The position numbers were made by a program, and so were the translations under genes. Source: an uncultured Porphyromonadaceae bacterium (GTDB taxonomy: Bacteria > Bacteroidota > Bacteroidia > Bacteroidales > Muribaculaceae). From it: a stretch of 22,086 nucleotides of DNA. Positions 14,136 to 21,700 of this stretch are shown in pieces (the first letter of the stretch is position 1; every line of letters begins with the position of its first letter). The stretch lies in NCBI GenBank assembly GCA_947174735.1, contig CAMWKC010000007.1, positions 1 through 22,086 of the forward strand. Reading direction: 5' to 3'. The notes under the pieces are model-generated. The model was given only the letters and a program-made list of their open reading frames with translations, was not told the DNA's origin and ran no database searches.

Positions 14136-15110
14136 TTAAGCCGGTATTTCCGCACAGAAGAACATACGCGGGTCAAGTGTTGCGAAATCCACACCGAAGA
14201 ACATACGCATCATAAACATTATGGTGTCAGGCGAATAGTTGGCTACACGTACACTCTCGTTATCGGAAAGCTGGTCACAACCTACGAGCATGTTTTCGCG
14301 GGTGGTTACGTGAATAAAGGACGAATTTTCCTTTCCTATCATCGGCACCATCACGAGATTACCGTTAGATCCTTCCACTACGTTTTTGTCATACTCGGTG
14401 TTGTACGGTACACACCCTGACTCACGCTTATAAGCCTTGTTGTAGCGGTCAATAAAGCCTTGTGACGTAAACATATAGCACTTTGTCTGACGGAGTTCCG
14501 GCGATAAGTGATACATAATCTCCTGAGCAATGTCCACAGCGTTATTAAAGTCCGGCTTTTCGTCCAACAGCAGGTAGTTATCTTTTGCAGCCGAGATGTT
14601 ACCGTCTACAATTTCTTTATCTGTGATTGTATCGTAACCGTCGAAAAGGTCTTTGGTTTTATCTCCGTTCGGGTCTCTTATGGCGTTCCACAGAGGCGCT
14701 AACAGCTTACGTCCTATTGCTTTGGGTACCATACCCAACACTTCGTGGGCCTGTATTGTAGTTGCTAACGACTCTCCCATTGCCTGTGTTGCGCGGTGAC
14801 CTAACAGAGTGGATATGTTTTTATTTGGCTCAAACTCGTAATTCAAAGAACCAAAGTATGTTGACAGGACTCGCTGCTTCATTATAGGGTCACCGCTTGT
14901 AATCCGGTTTCGTTTATACGGTGCGAGTTCTACGTCTATGTCTGGCGACTCTACTACCTCTTGATAGCGCACGCCCGGACGCAATGTCATATATTGCAGG
15001 GCACTTGCAAGTGCAAGTATCGGCATACGCAGATAATCGCTACGGTATGTACGTGCAGCCTGCTGGTAATCTTCGAGTTCAAAATTAAATTGTCCTACAT
15101 TTTCAGGCAT
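14136..15110 (-). CDS. Major capsid protein (HK97-like fold, tentative fold)
   Basis: 324 aa, ATG at 15110. The position directly after the protease-scaffold gene is the standard capsid place. Residues 40-55 (YMTLRPGVRYQEVVESPDID) and a long helix (AQEIMYHLSPELRQTKCYMF) fit the E-loop/spine-helix order of HK97-type proteins. The C-terminal strand-rich region (GNLVMVPMIGKENSSFIHVT..., then NMLVGCD, VRVANYSPDTIMFMMRMFFG) matches the P/A-domain pattern 'N..VG.D......I......D.......F..G'. There is no separate delta domain, in keeping with scaffold fused to the protease. A TTACACCT box lies 3 nt before ATG. Confidence 0.85.
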   Translation of the reverse strand: MPENVGQFNFELEDYQQAARTYRSDYLRMPILALASALQYMTLRPGVRYQEVVESPDIDVELAPYKRNRITSGDPIMKQRVLSTYFGSLNYEFEPNKNISTLLGHRATQAMGESLATTIQAHEVLGMVPKAIGRKLLAPLWNAIRDPNGDKTKDLFDGYDTITDKEIVDGNISAAKDNYLLLDEKPDFNNAVDIAQEIMYHLSPELRQTKCYMFTSQGFIDRYNKAYKRESGCVPYNTEYDKNVVEGSNGNLVMVPMIGKENSSFIHVTTRENMLVGCDQLSDNESVRVANYSPDTIMFMMRMFFGVDFATLDPRMFFCAEIPA

Positions 15111-15113
15111 AAT

Positions 15114-15220
15114 AGGTGTAAATTAAAATGAATAATGACAGGTTAGAAAATTGTCGGTCGGTATAACCGATGTCGGTATGAATAAATTGAATTATGACTG
15201 GTGCTAAAGGTTGTAACCGA
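15114..15220 (-). promoter_or_regulatory. Capsid gene leader with TTACACCT box, hairpin and imperfect duplication
   Basis: The 117-nt gap before the capsid start contains TTACACCT (15121-15114) and a small hairpin TCGGT-ATA-ACCGA (15158-15170). An imperfect duplication is also present: AATAATGACAGGTTA at 15131 and AATTATGACTGGTGCTA at 15190, each followed by an '...AACCGA' end. No host-type TAnnTTTG promoter is seen. It may raise capsid translation or mRNA stability. Confidence 0.35.
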
Positions 15221-15227
15221 CAGAGTG

Positions 15228-16265
15228 TTAAGGTAGAGAGTCGAACAGCGCCTTTGCTGACTTGCTCGTTTTCGCAAAACGTTCGAAAGCAGTTTCTTCC
15301 TTCTGTTGTTTTGTTCCGGCATTATTTACAGCTTGCGACACTACGTTTTTAGTTTCTGCCGAGCGTCCCGGCTGAAGGATATCGAGGATTTGTTTTACAG
15401 CGTCGTTAGTTTTCGACGAATTATCACGTAATTCGTTAATCTGCGCCTGAAGACTTGCTATATTATTGGCCTCCTGCTGCTGTGTTACCTGTTCTGACTG
15501 AGGCGGCTGTGCGGCATTATTAACGTCATTTGTAGTAGTGTTAACTGCGGTTCCGTCCTGAGAATCGGCTGAAGAATGTTTCATACGAAAAAAATCTTTT
15601 ATCGAATTTATAATTGTACTTGCAATCGATATGTCGTCCGATTTAATATCTACCGGCGGCAACGGAAGGCCCAGCGCCTTAAATGCGCTTGCCTGAGCTT
15701 TTGAGATTGTCGGTTTGAAATCTTCATCTTCATCTTCATCGCTTTGAGAGATTTCATCAACAAAGCCGTAGTCGAGTGCCTGCTGTGGCGATAGCCACAC
15801 TTCACGCTTCATCAGCTCCAGCATATCTTTCGCCGGCTTTTTGCAGCGCTTAGCATAGATAGAGGCAACATGAGCATCGAGTGAGTCTAACTCGTCCTTT
15901 GCTCTCTCGAGTGCAGCAATAAAGTCATCAAGTTGATCAGCGTTACGATCCGCCCAATCGAAAAACTCCATTGAAACTTTGTGTACGAGAAACAAAGCCT
16001 CCGGCGCAATAGCTATATGCTTTGCACCCATTGCTGCAATTGTTGCAGCGCTCGCTGAAGCTCCGCGAAAATGTACTGTAACATCACCGTGATCTCTAAA
16101 AGCGCTTGAGATAGCGAGACCTTCGGTAAGCGATCCACCGAAAGAATCTATCATCACATCTACGTGTCGTCCGGAATATCCATCAAGTTTTCTTCGGACG
16201 GAAGCTGCGTTAAATGGTTCCCCTCCGACAAAACCGGTCAGGGTCAAGTGAAATATCTGAGACAT
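15228..16265 (-). CDS. ClpP-type prohead protease fused to scaffold domain
   Basis: 345 aa, ATG at 16265. The N-terminal 170 residues are a ClpP/S14-like serine protease: GGSLTEGLAI (44-52), nucleophile Ser72 in RGASASAATIAAMG, His95 in LFLVHK. The acidic residue at the usual Asp site is Glu155 (REVWLSPQQALDYGFVDE). An acidic spacer DEDEDED (177-183) follows. The C-terminal ~150 residues are Q/N/A-rich with a coiled coil (IASLQAQINELRDNSSKTND), typical of a scaffold cut away during head maturation. It would act in the prohead on scaffold and capsid protein. A terminator hairpin ends 30 nt upstream of the start. Confidence 0.85.
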   Translation of the reverse strand: MSQIFHLTLTGFVGGEPFNAASVRRKLDGYSGRHVDVMIDSFGGSLTEGLAISSAFRDHGDVTVHFRGASASAATIAAMGAKHIAIAPEALFLVHKVSMEFFDWADRNADQLDDFIAALERAKDELDSLDAHVASIYAKRCKKPAKDMLELMKREVWLSPQQALDYGFVDEISQSDEDEDEDFKPTISKAQASAFKALGLPLPPVDIKSDDISIASTIINSIKDFFRMKHSSADSQDGTAVNTTTNDVNNAAQPPQSEQVTQQQEANNIASLQAQINELRDNSSKTNDAVKQILDILQPGRSAETKNVVSQAVNNAGTKQQKEETAFERFAKTSKSAKALFDSLP

Positions 16266-16294
16266 GCCGCAAAATTATGCTGTGTCTAAGGCGC

Positions 16295-16336
16295 AAAAAA
16301 AGAAGAGACAGGCGCCTCACGGTGACTGTCTCTTCT
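16295..16336 (-). terminator. Intrinsic terminator or attenuator upstream of late genes
   Basis: AGAAGAGACAG on the + strand (16301-16311) pairs perfectly with CTGTCTCTTCT (16326-16336), an 11-bp stem with a 14-nt loop. On the minus strand the stem is followed by a T run (16301-16295). On the + strand no T tract follows, so it acts leftward. It sits 30 nt before the protease ATG. Confidence 0.8.
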
Positions 16337-16366
16337 ACTCTTGTTTATAGTTATCTTAAGTCCTTA

Positions 16367-16390
16367 GTACACACCTTGTGTACGGTGTAC
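16367..16390. promoter_or_regulatory. GTACAC palindrome cluster, operator candidate
   Basis: GTACACA (16367-16373) and TGTGTAC (16377-16383) form a perfect palindrome with a 3-nt centre. One base later GGTGTAC (16384-16390) adds a third half-site. It could be an operator or an RNA hairpin with alternative pairing in the late leader. Confidence 0.4.
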
Positions 16391-16518
16391 TGCCTTTGAA
16401 AACGTAACGTCTCACGACGTTTAATTTCAACAATATTTATTAACTATTAAAGCAAAAAATTGTAATTAGTAATGCTATGAACATAAAAAGGTACCCGAAC
16501 TTCACACACATTCAATCT

Positions 16519-16620
16519 AACTAATCATCAAGAAATTACCATATTGCTTTCTCCTTAAGATTTTACCATTTTACTTCAGAAAACAAGAAAAACTAATCTA
16601 AACTAATCAAAACTATAATC
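16519..16620. repeat. Direct repeats of AACTAATC
   Basis: Exact copies at 16519-16526, 16591-16598 and 16601-16608, plus a variant AACTATAATC at 16611-16620. The last three are spaced 10 bp, one helical turn, and overlap the -7-like element at 16608-16615. Confidence 0.4.
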
Positions 16621-16635
16621 TATATTTAAACCTCC

Positions 16636-17049
16636 TTATCGTATGCTGCACCTCATTGGAAAATGAGGAACAGTGATATTGTACTTCGGCGCTGCGTTTT
16701 TGTTTTCCGGCTCTGTGTTTTCCAGCGATTGAGATGAAAAGCCGGCGTTAAAATCATCAGCACCTATTATCCAAGACTCGTCGTTAGCGTCGATGTATAT
16801 CCATGCCGCCGAAGTCAGCGGTATTGCATCGATAGTTGAAAACGACAGAGTAGTGTCTGTTGTCGTCGCGTTGGTTTTATCCGAAGATTTATACGAGACC
16901 TGGCCTTCGAAGAAATCAATCCAGCGGATATACATTGACGACACTATTACGGGTAATCCCGCACGACCTAATGCCGCCGCGTAGTCGAACTGAAACTTAC
17001 GCAAAAGAAAACCGATTTTACGTATACCGATAAAGATAGGCTTTATCAT
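16636..17049 (-). CDS. Unknown phage protein with resemblance to 13524-14099 product
   Basis: 137 aa, ATG at 17049, overlapping the upstream stop by 4 nt (ATGA), so the pair is coupled. The N-terminus is basic and hydrophobic (KPIFIGIRKIGFLLRKFQFD). The central part is strand-rich (MYIRWIDFFEGQVSYKSSDK; SAAWIYIDANDESWIIGADD). The C-terminus NITVPHFPMRC is also strand-like. A motif and overall order (GIR..., then strand, then VFVD/IYID...VVG/IIG) recall the 191-aa structural protein at 13524. Function unknown. It is the last gene before the late-leader terminator. Confidence 0.55.
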   Translation of the reverse strand: MIKPIFIGIRKIGFLLRKFQFDYAAALGRAGLPVIVSSMYIRWIDFFEGQVSYKSSDKTNATTTDTTLSFSTIDAIPLTSAAWIYIDANDESWIIGADDFNAGFSSQSLENTEPENKNAAPKYNITVPHFPMRCSIR

Positions 17050-17549
17050 ACTTTCCGTCCTCCACGATATTTGCTGTCACGATATTTCTTTTGGCGGTCA
17101 TTGGCAGTGATACGAGATTGAATCAGTTGCCAGCGTTTAAGGACCGCACATGTATTGCGGTCATCGACCTCTATTCCGTGATCTTCCATCCACGCAATCA
17201 GAAGATGATAGCGGCATTTGCCGATGTTATGAAAAGCCCTAACCACTCTTGCAAGTTCGCCGTCGAAGAAATCCCGCACCATTTCCTCGAAAGCGTTTGC
17301 AGCCGAAGGTGATAGGTAATTGTAATACTCAGGGTCCTTCCCCGGAAAGTGTGGCACTACGATACGCACACACTCCTGAGACCATGGAGTAAACTTTTCA
17401 CACTCTCTTTTATGCCTAAGGTACTCCCGCAAAAACGAATTATACGGAGACCCCTTTTGAAATCTTATAGGCTCCTTCCCGCCGGTGGCATTGATAAGCC
17501 ACTGTTTAAGGTACGGTGGCAGTATGACATTTATATAGATTTCGTTCAT
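17046..17549 (-). CDS. Unknown phage protein, possible DNA-binding C-terminus
   Basis: 167 aa from ATG at 17549; an upstream TTG at 17594 overlaps a promoter candidate and is rejected. The N-terminus MNEIYINVILPPYLKQWLIN suggests a strand followed by an amphipathic helix. Residues 75-150 are helical and increasingly basic (ELARVVRAFHNIGKCRYHLL; LKRWQLIQSRITANDRQKKY), ending in SKYRGGRKV, which fits nucleic-acid binding, perhaps a winged-helix-like fold. A good host-type promoter lies 40-70 nt upstream. It could be a middle or late regulator, for example the factor acting on the terminator downstream; this is speculative. Confidence 0.55.
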   Translation of the reverse strand: MNEIYINVILPPYLKQWLINATGGKEPIRFQKGSPYNSFLREYLRHKRECEKFTPWSQECVRIVVPHFPGKDPEYYNYLSPSAANAFEEMVRDFFDGELARVVRAFHNIGKCRYHLLIAWMEDHGIEVDDRNTCAVLKRWQLIQSRITANDRQKKYRDSKYRGGRKV

Positions 17550-17590
17550 GGCTGGTTGGTTGTGTTGGTTGTAGTTAGTTTTTATCACAG

Positions 17591-17621
17591 GCAAAATTAC
17601 CCGAACTTAATTGCTCACAAA
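17591..17621 (-). promoter_or_regulatory. Bacteroidota-type promoter
   Basis: The minus strand has TTTG at 17621-17618, an 18-nt spacer, then TAATTTTGC at 17599-17591, matching the TTTG / TAnnTTTG(C) consensus. The expected start of transcription near 17584 leaves a leader of about 35 nt before ATG at 17549. Confidence 0.55.
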
Positions 17622-17672
17622 AATAAGCAAAACAACCAGCAAAACCAACGAAAAACCGTATTAATATTTACT

Positions 17673-17696
17673 ATTGCCTATAAATCTTATAGCAAT
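17673..17696. repeat. Inverted repeat in gap after the CARF-like gene
   Basis: ATTGCCTATAA (17673-17683) pairs with TTATAGCAAT (17687-17696), ten base pairs with one bulged C and a 3-nt loop. No T run follows directly on the minus strand. It may stop or protect the transcript of the early genes. Confidence 0.45.
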
Positions 17697-17767
17697 ACTA
17701 ATACTGAATTCTGACCAGCCATGAAGAACCACGAAAAATACAAAAACTACAAAAAACTAAACTGCCT

Positions 17768-18169
17768 TCAGAGAAGCTCAATATGCGGGTAATGTCTGAA
17801 CTGCACGAACTCAAATTTTGATTGTTTCGTACCGTCCGGCATTTCTGTTACTATTCTTTCTGTGCAAGATGCTATACATCTTATATCTAATTTCAGATTC
17901 TGCAGAGCTGCTACAATTGCAAAAGTTAGTGTCATTTCTCCCATTACATGTACTGTTATTCCTTCCACATCTTGTTGAAAATGCTTTTGCTTTGCAATTT
18001 CATTTGCAATTTCCAGCGCCGTTGTTCTTACTTCATAAGATGTCGCCTTCGGTGGCACATTGGGGAATTGGCAATCTTTTATCACGTCAGCCAGCTCTTT
18101 AGCTGCCTGAATCTGTTTCTCACCCCATTTATCAGATGGGTGGTTCGAAATGTTAAATAGTACTCTCAT
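17768..18169 (-). CDS. Small Rossmann/CARF-like protein resembling CRISPR-associated Csx15/Csx16/Csx20-type ring nucleases (tentative)
   Basis: 133 aa, ATG at 18169. The N-terminus MRVLFNISNHPSDKWGEKQI is a strand ending in a polar N-H-P motif before a helix, comparable to the 'NFSHPLT..Q' opening of Csx15-type proteins. The middle has FPNVPPKA, then VEGITVHVMGEMTLTFAIVA with a glycine-rich turn after a strand. The C-terminal part has ASCTERIVTE and FVQFRHYPHI. The pattern suggests a one-domain Rossmann-like fold. Family proteins of the Csx15/16/20 kind degrade cyclic oligoadenylate in type III CRISPR immunity. Membership is inferred by motif shape only. In a phage early operon it could act as an anti-CRISPR. 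It could also be an unrelated nucleotide-binding protein. Confidence 0.5.
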   Translation of the reverse strand: MRVLFNISNHPSDKWGEKQIQAAKELADVIKDCQFPNVPPKATSYEVRTTALEIANEIAKQKHFQQDVEGITVHVMGEMTLTFAIVAALQNLKLDIRCIASCTERIVTEMPDGTKQSKFEFVQFRHYPHIELL

Positions 18170-18197
18170 GTTTATTTAATAGTTTAGTCGATGACAT

Positions 18198-18401
18198 TTA
18201 TTTTATGATAGATACAGGATTTGGTCTCAAATACTCCGGTATTTTCATGGAATTAACTATTTCATCGTATACTTTTGATATTGTCTCTTTTGCGTGTTGA
18301 ATATCTCTCTGGGGCACTGAAACATATAATTCTGTATCTCTTATTACTTCGTCCTCTATCACAGCTCTGATAAAGAGCTGCACTCTTATGTCAGATTCCA
18401 T
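18198..18401 (-). CDS. Small unknown early protein
   Basis: 67 aa, ATG at 18401. A strand-rich, acidic N-terminal half (IRVQLFIRAVIEDEVIRDTE, LYVSVP) is followed by an amphipathic helix (QHAKETISKVYDEIVNSMKI). No known motif. It lies 12 nt after the 108-aa gene stop and 28 nt before the CARF-like gene, so it is part of the early operon. Confidence 0.5.
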   Translation of the reverse strand: MESDIRVQLFIRAVIEDEVIRDTELYVSVPQRDIQHAKETISKVYDEIVNSMKIPEYLRPNPVSIIK

Positions 18402-18413
18402 TACGTAAAATCA

Positions 18414-18740
18414 TCAAAGTAAGTCGAGTGTATGCTGCATCATACCGTAAATGTGTGCTTCTATCTCGGCTTTCGCCTCTGGAGATATATCACATCGCCG
18501 CAGGGCATCTAATCCGTAAAGCGTTGCGTCCTTCTTCGTCCGGAACCAGCCTGAGCCTTCTCCCGGCAGCTTACAATTACCCGCTAATGTTCTGACGCCA
18601 TAGTCCCATTTCTCTGGCTGAATCTCTCTTACCAGCAGTGTATAATTACCCTTATCAAAAGGTATACTCTCCATATCCGAGAGAGTGTCAACACCGACGA
18701 CTCCCGGCATACGTAGATGTTCAAATCTGTTCCTTTCCAT
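18414..18740 (-). CDS. Unknown early protein, 108 aa
   Basis: ATG at 18740, 3 nt after the primase-helicase stop, so likely coupled to it. It looks like a compact alpha/beta protein: strand NYTLLVREIQPEKWDYGVRT, a Gly-rich turn (CKLPGEGSGWF), then helices (KKDATLYGLDALRRCDISPE; KAEIEAHIYGMMQHTLDLL). No catalytic motif is recognised. Its place suggests a replication accessory or host-takeover factor; this is inference. Confidence 0.55.
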   Translation of the reverse strand: MERNRFEHLRMPGVVGVDTLSDMESIPFDKGNYTLLVREIQPEKWDYGVRTLAGNCKLPGEGSGWFRTKKDATLYGLDALRRCDISPEAKAEIEAHIYGMMQHTLDLL

Positions 18741-18743
18741 ATC

Positions 18744-21700
18744 TTATTGTGTTAATTGTGATTGAACTAAATACTCTGTTGTCGATATTGTGATGTACTC
18801 GATACCGTGCGAAGTATCTCTTTCGCCGATGAAACACCGTCCTTTAGGATTTATAATCCATGATGCGAAATCGCCATGACGGCGCGATCTTTTATGTGCG
18901 TTAAAGTGCATACCGGTATATTTACAGTATGCTTCGAGTTTTGCTCCGAAAGATTTAGCTGTAAACTGCGAAGACTTCAAGCCGTATTCTGCGAGATATG
19001 CTTCGAAGACATCTTTTCTTCTCATACGGCAGTTAATGTGTTCGCTATCCGGTGAAAAGTATATCTCCGCCCATTGGAAGAAAATATCTCCCATTTCCTG
19101 CCATAGTGTTCTCAGTTCAATCTCATTCATCGGTGGGTCGATTAATCCGTTTCCGGCATTACCCCAGCCTTGCATTTCCGATAAAGTGTATATGTGTATA
19201 CACTCTATCATCAGGTTGTCGAATAGTTGCCACTGACGTTCGTCCCACTGCGTCCAAAATTCATGTCCGAACTCCATAGGCGGCGTATAAGAATAAGAAT
19301 ACCAATGAGAAAACTGCATAAAGCATATACGGGCCAAAGCAGAATCATCAATATCAGATATAGCGTGATTTGACGTTATATAGAATTTCGGCGCCTGTTC
19401 AAAATCAATAGTGTATCTGCCGCCTCTTTTGACATTGACGTTAAGATTACCGGTTATGGCCTGATAAAAGTTTTTGAACCGGAAGTTATCGTTAACGTCA
19501 TCAATAAATATGTTTTTGGTGGTATTGGTCACGCCGGAATATAAGAAGTCATCATCATTACTCATACTTCGGCCGTCAATGGTGACTTGATCAATCATTT
19601 TTGATATGGCTACACCTATCAATGATTTTCCGGTTCTTCCTTCAGCTTTATTGCCTTGCCCGTTGTCGGCGTCCATTGCTATTACAGCTTTAGCACTCGA
19701 CAACATTTTATAATCGCGTAGCAGATAGCCTATACATGTGACCTTGTTCAGTACATGCTGACAATACGATTTATAATCCTTTACTTCCGATTCATCAGGA
19801 TTCTTGCATGTGTTCAGTAGGTACGAAAGAAACTCACATTCTTTTCCTGCATCTGTCAGTGCGAAGGAAAAAGAGCCGTCTGTATTTTTGTGTATATCAC
19901 CGAAAATCCGTTCTCTCACGAAAGGCCGGTCTATAAGGTTTTTTCTCCATACCGGTCCGATAAGCGGAGAGACCTCTATACCGCGCACTGATATATATAT
20001 CTGTGCATCGTTATAATATATCGTCTGTCCTGTCTGTGACGGAATGCCCGCCGAAGTCTTGAGATCCGTGAGCATCATAAGAGATTTCGGATTAATCTTG
20101 GAGATTGCGTACTCCATAAAAGCATCTCTTATCAGCTTATCCTTTGTGGATCGATTGACATAATCGACCACAAACTTACATGTATCGGCTTCATCAACGA
20201 AAGATATTACACCGTTTTCTATTTTCACCGGCTTTCTTTCTCCGTCAATACCTTTATAAGACCTGTACCCGTTTGCAGACAGAAAATCAAGTACATCGTT
20301 AATCTGTATTTCTACTTTCGTGCGGCCTTTGTCGTCCTCGTAAGTAGTCCAAAATTCTCCGTTGCCTCCATACTCGGTGTCAACTTTAAAATCACCGTCT
20401 ATTACTTTATAAGAGACATTCCCGAATTTAAACTCATGCAGATATATTAGCTGTTCGCGGTGTTCGGTGAAAAAATCCTGCGCACTGTTAAGTTTCCAAA
20501 TGTCAAGGATTTTGGTGTGAGAATAAGCCGAAATGTTGCGTACATCTACGTAATCACCTTTTCCGTTAATACGCAGCATTGCTTTCTCGACATCTATCTT
20601 CAGATTATCTTCTTGACCTGCAAGAGTACCTGTAAGCAAATCATCAATACCTTTTTCGTTTGCTGCGTTTGGTTTGACGTAAGCAAACCAAAGGTCCACG
20701 AACAGTCCGCACTGTGATAATGTCTGGAGAAAAACTTTGAATTTTATTAAAGCGCGGGCAAATGCCTTCGGCCTCGTCTCTATAAGGTCTTGGTCCTTAA
20801 GAGAAGAATGAAGGTTGTTATAGTCGGAATCCATTAGAAATACAATATTCTTGACCTTGCATTTCTGAACAAGGTACTGTATTTCCGGATCAAGTTCTTT
20901 CCCCTCTTTACCTATGTTGCCTATACCCTGTATAGCAACTGACATAATACCGTGTTTGCAAGCCTTTTCCGCCTTCTTTTCTCCCTCCTGAACAAACAGT
21001 GTTTCAATGTGCGTGCCTGACTGATAGGCAGCGCGTAACCTTTGCGGAAAGTAAAATGTACTCTCGGCGCCTGAAGGCGTTTGGTATTTAATCGGCTTAC
21101 CATCTTTTGACAGATGTAAGCCCGGATTAGACCACCTAACACGGGTGTACGGTATCTCCCGTGACCGATTCTTCGGTGGAAGATACATCTTCCGTCGTCC
21201 CTCCAAATCATAATACAATATCAGCATCTCGTCCTGCATGTAGTCCACACTACCGGTACGGACATTGAGAGAGCCTTTGCAAATGGTCGGTATCAACACT
21301 TCATGTCCGGAGACAATTACTTTGGCTGTCACATCTTCGACTGTTAGTCCTGATGCTGTTAACTGTCGAGCCGCGAAGGATTCATCATCAATATTGGCCG
21401 GAAGCTGTATGTCGTCCTTCTGCTGCTCTTGCTTCGCGTTCGGCCTTTCCTGATATTGTAAAGGAATCCCCGTTTGATTGGATATATATTCGCACGCTTC
21501 AACAAATTCTACTCCCAGAATCTTTTGCATGATTCTGATTGTATTTCCCCCTACTCCTTGTCCGCAACTAAAGCATTTTACAAAACGTGTATGAGATTTA
21601 GGATTGTCAACGACTTTAAGGCCTTTTTTCTTACCTTCCGTCCCACACCAAGGGCAACGACAGTATTTTGTCATTCCCGAACCTTCGAGTCCTTGAATAA

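Larger units (their letters stand above)
16266..16635 (-). promoter_or_regulatory. 370-bp gene-free leader of the late genes
   Basis: No convincing gene is seen. In transcription order it holds: a host-like -7 element TAGTTTTG (16615-16608) without a clear -33 box; direct repeats of GATTAGTT; a hairpin AACGTC-GTGA-GACGTT with a GNRA-type loop (16421-16406); a GTACAC palindrome cluster (16390-16367); and the terminator at 16336-16295. A second -7-like element TAATTTTG (16277-16270) is too close to ATG to give a normal leader. Together this looks like a regulated leader for the late operon. Confidence 0.45.

Noticed and set aside
16301..16336. Arms contain AAGAGACAG, as in the Tn5 mosaic end used in sequencing adapters
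   Set aside because: Only nine bases match; the rest of the mosaic end is absent. The perfect stem plus T tract is explained by a terminator.
17550..17594. TTG start giving a 182-aa form of the 167-aa protein
   Set aside because: The extra codons overlap the promoter's -7 element; ATG at 17549 is better.
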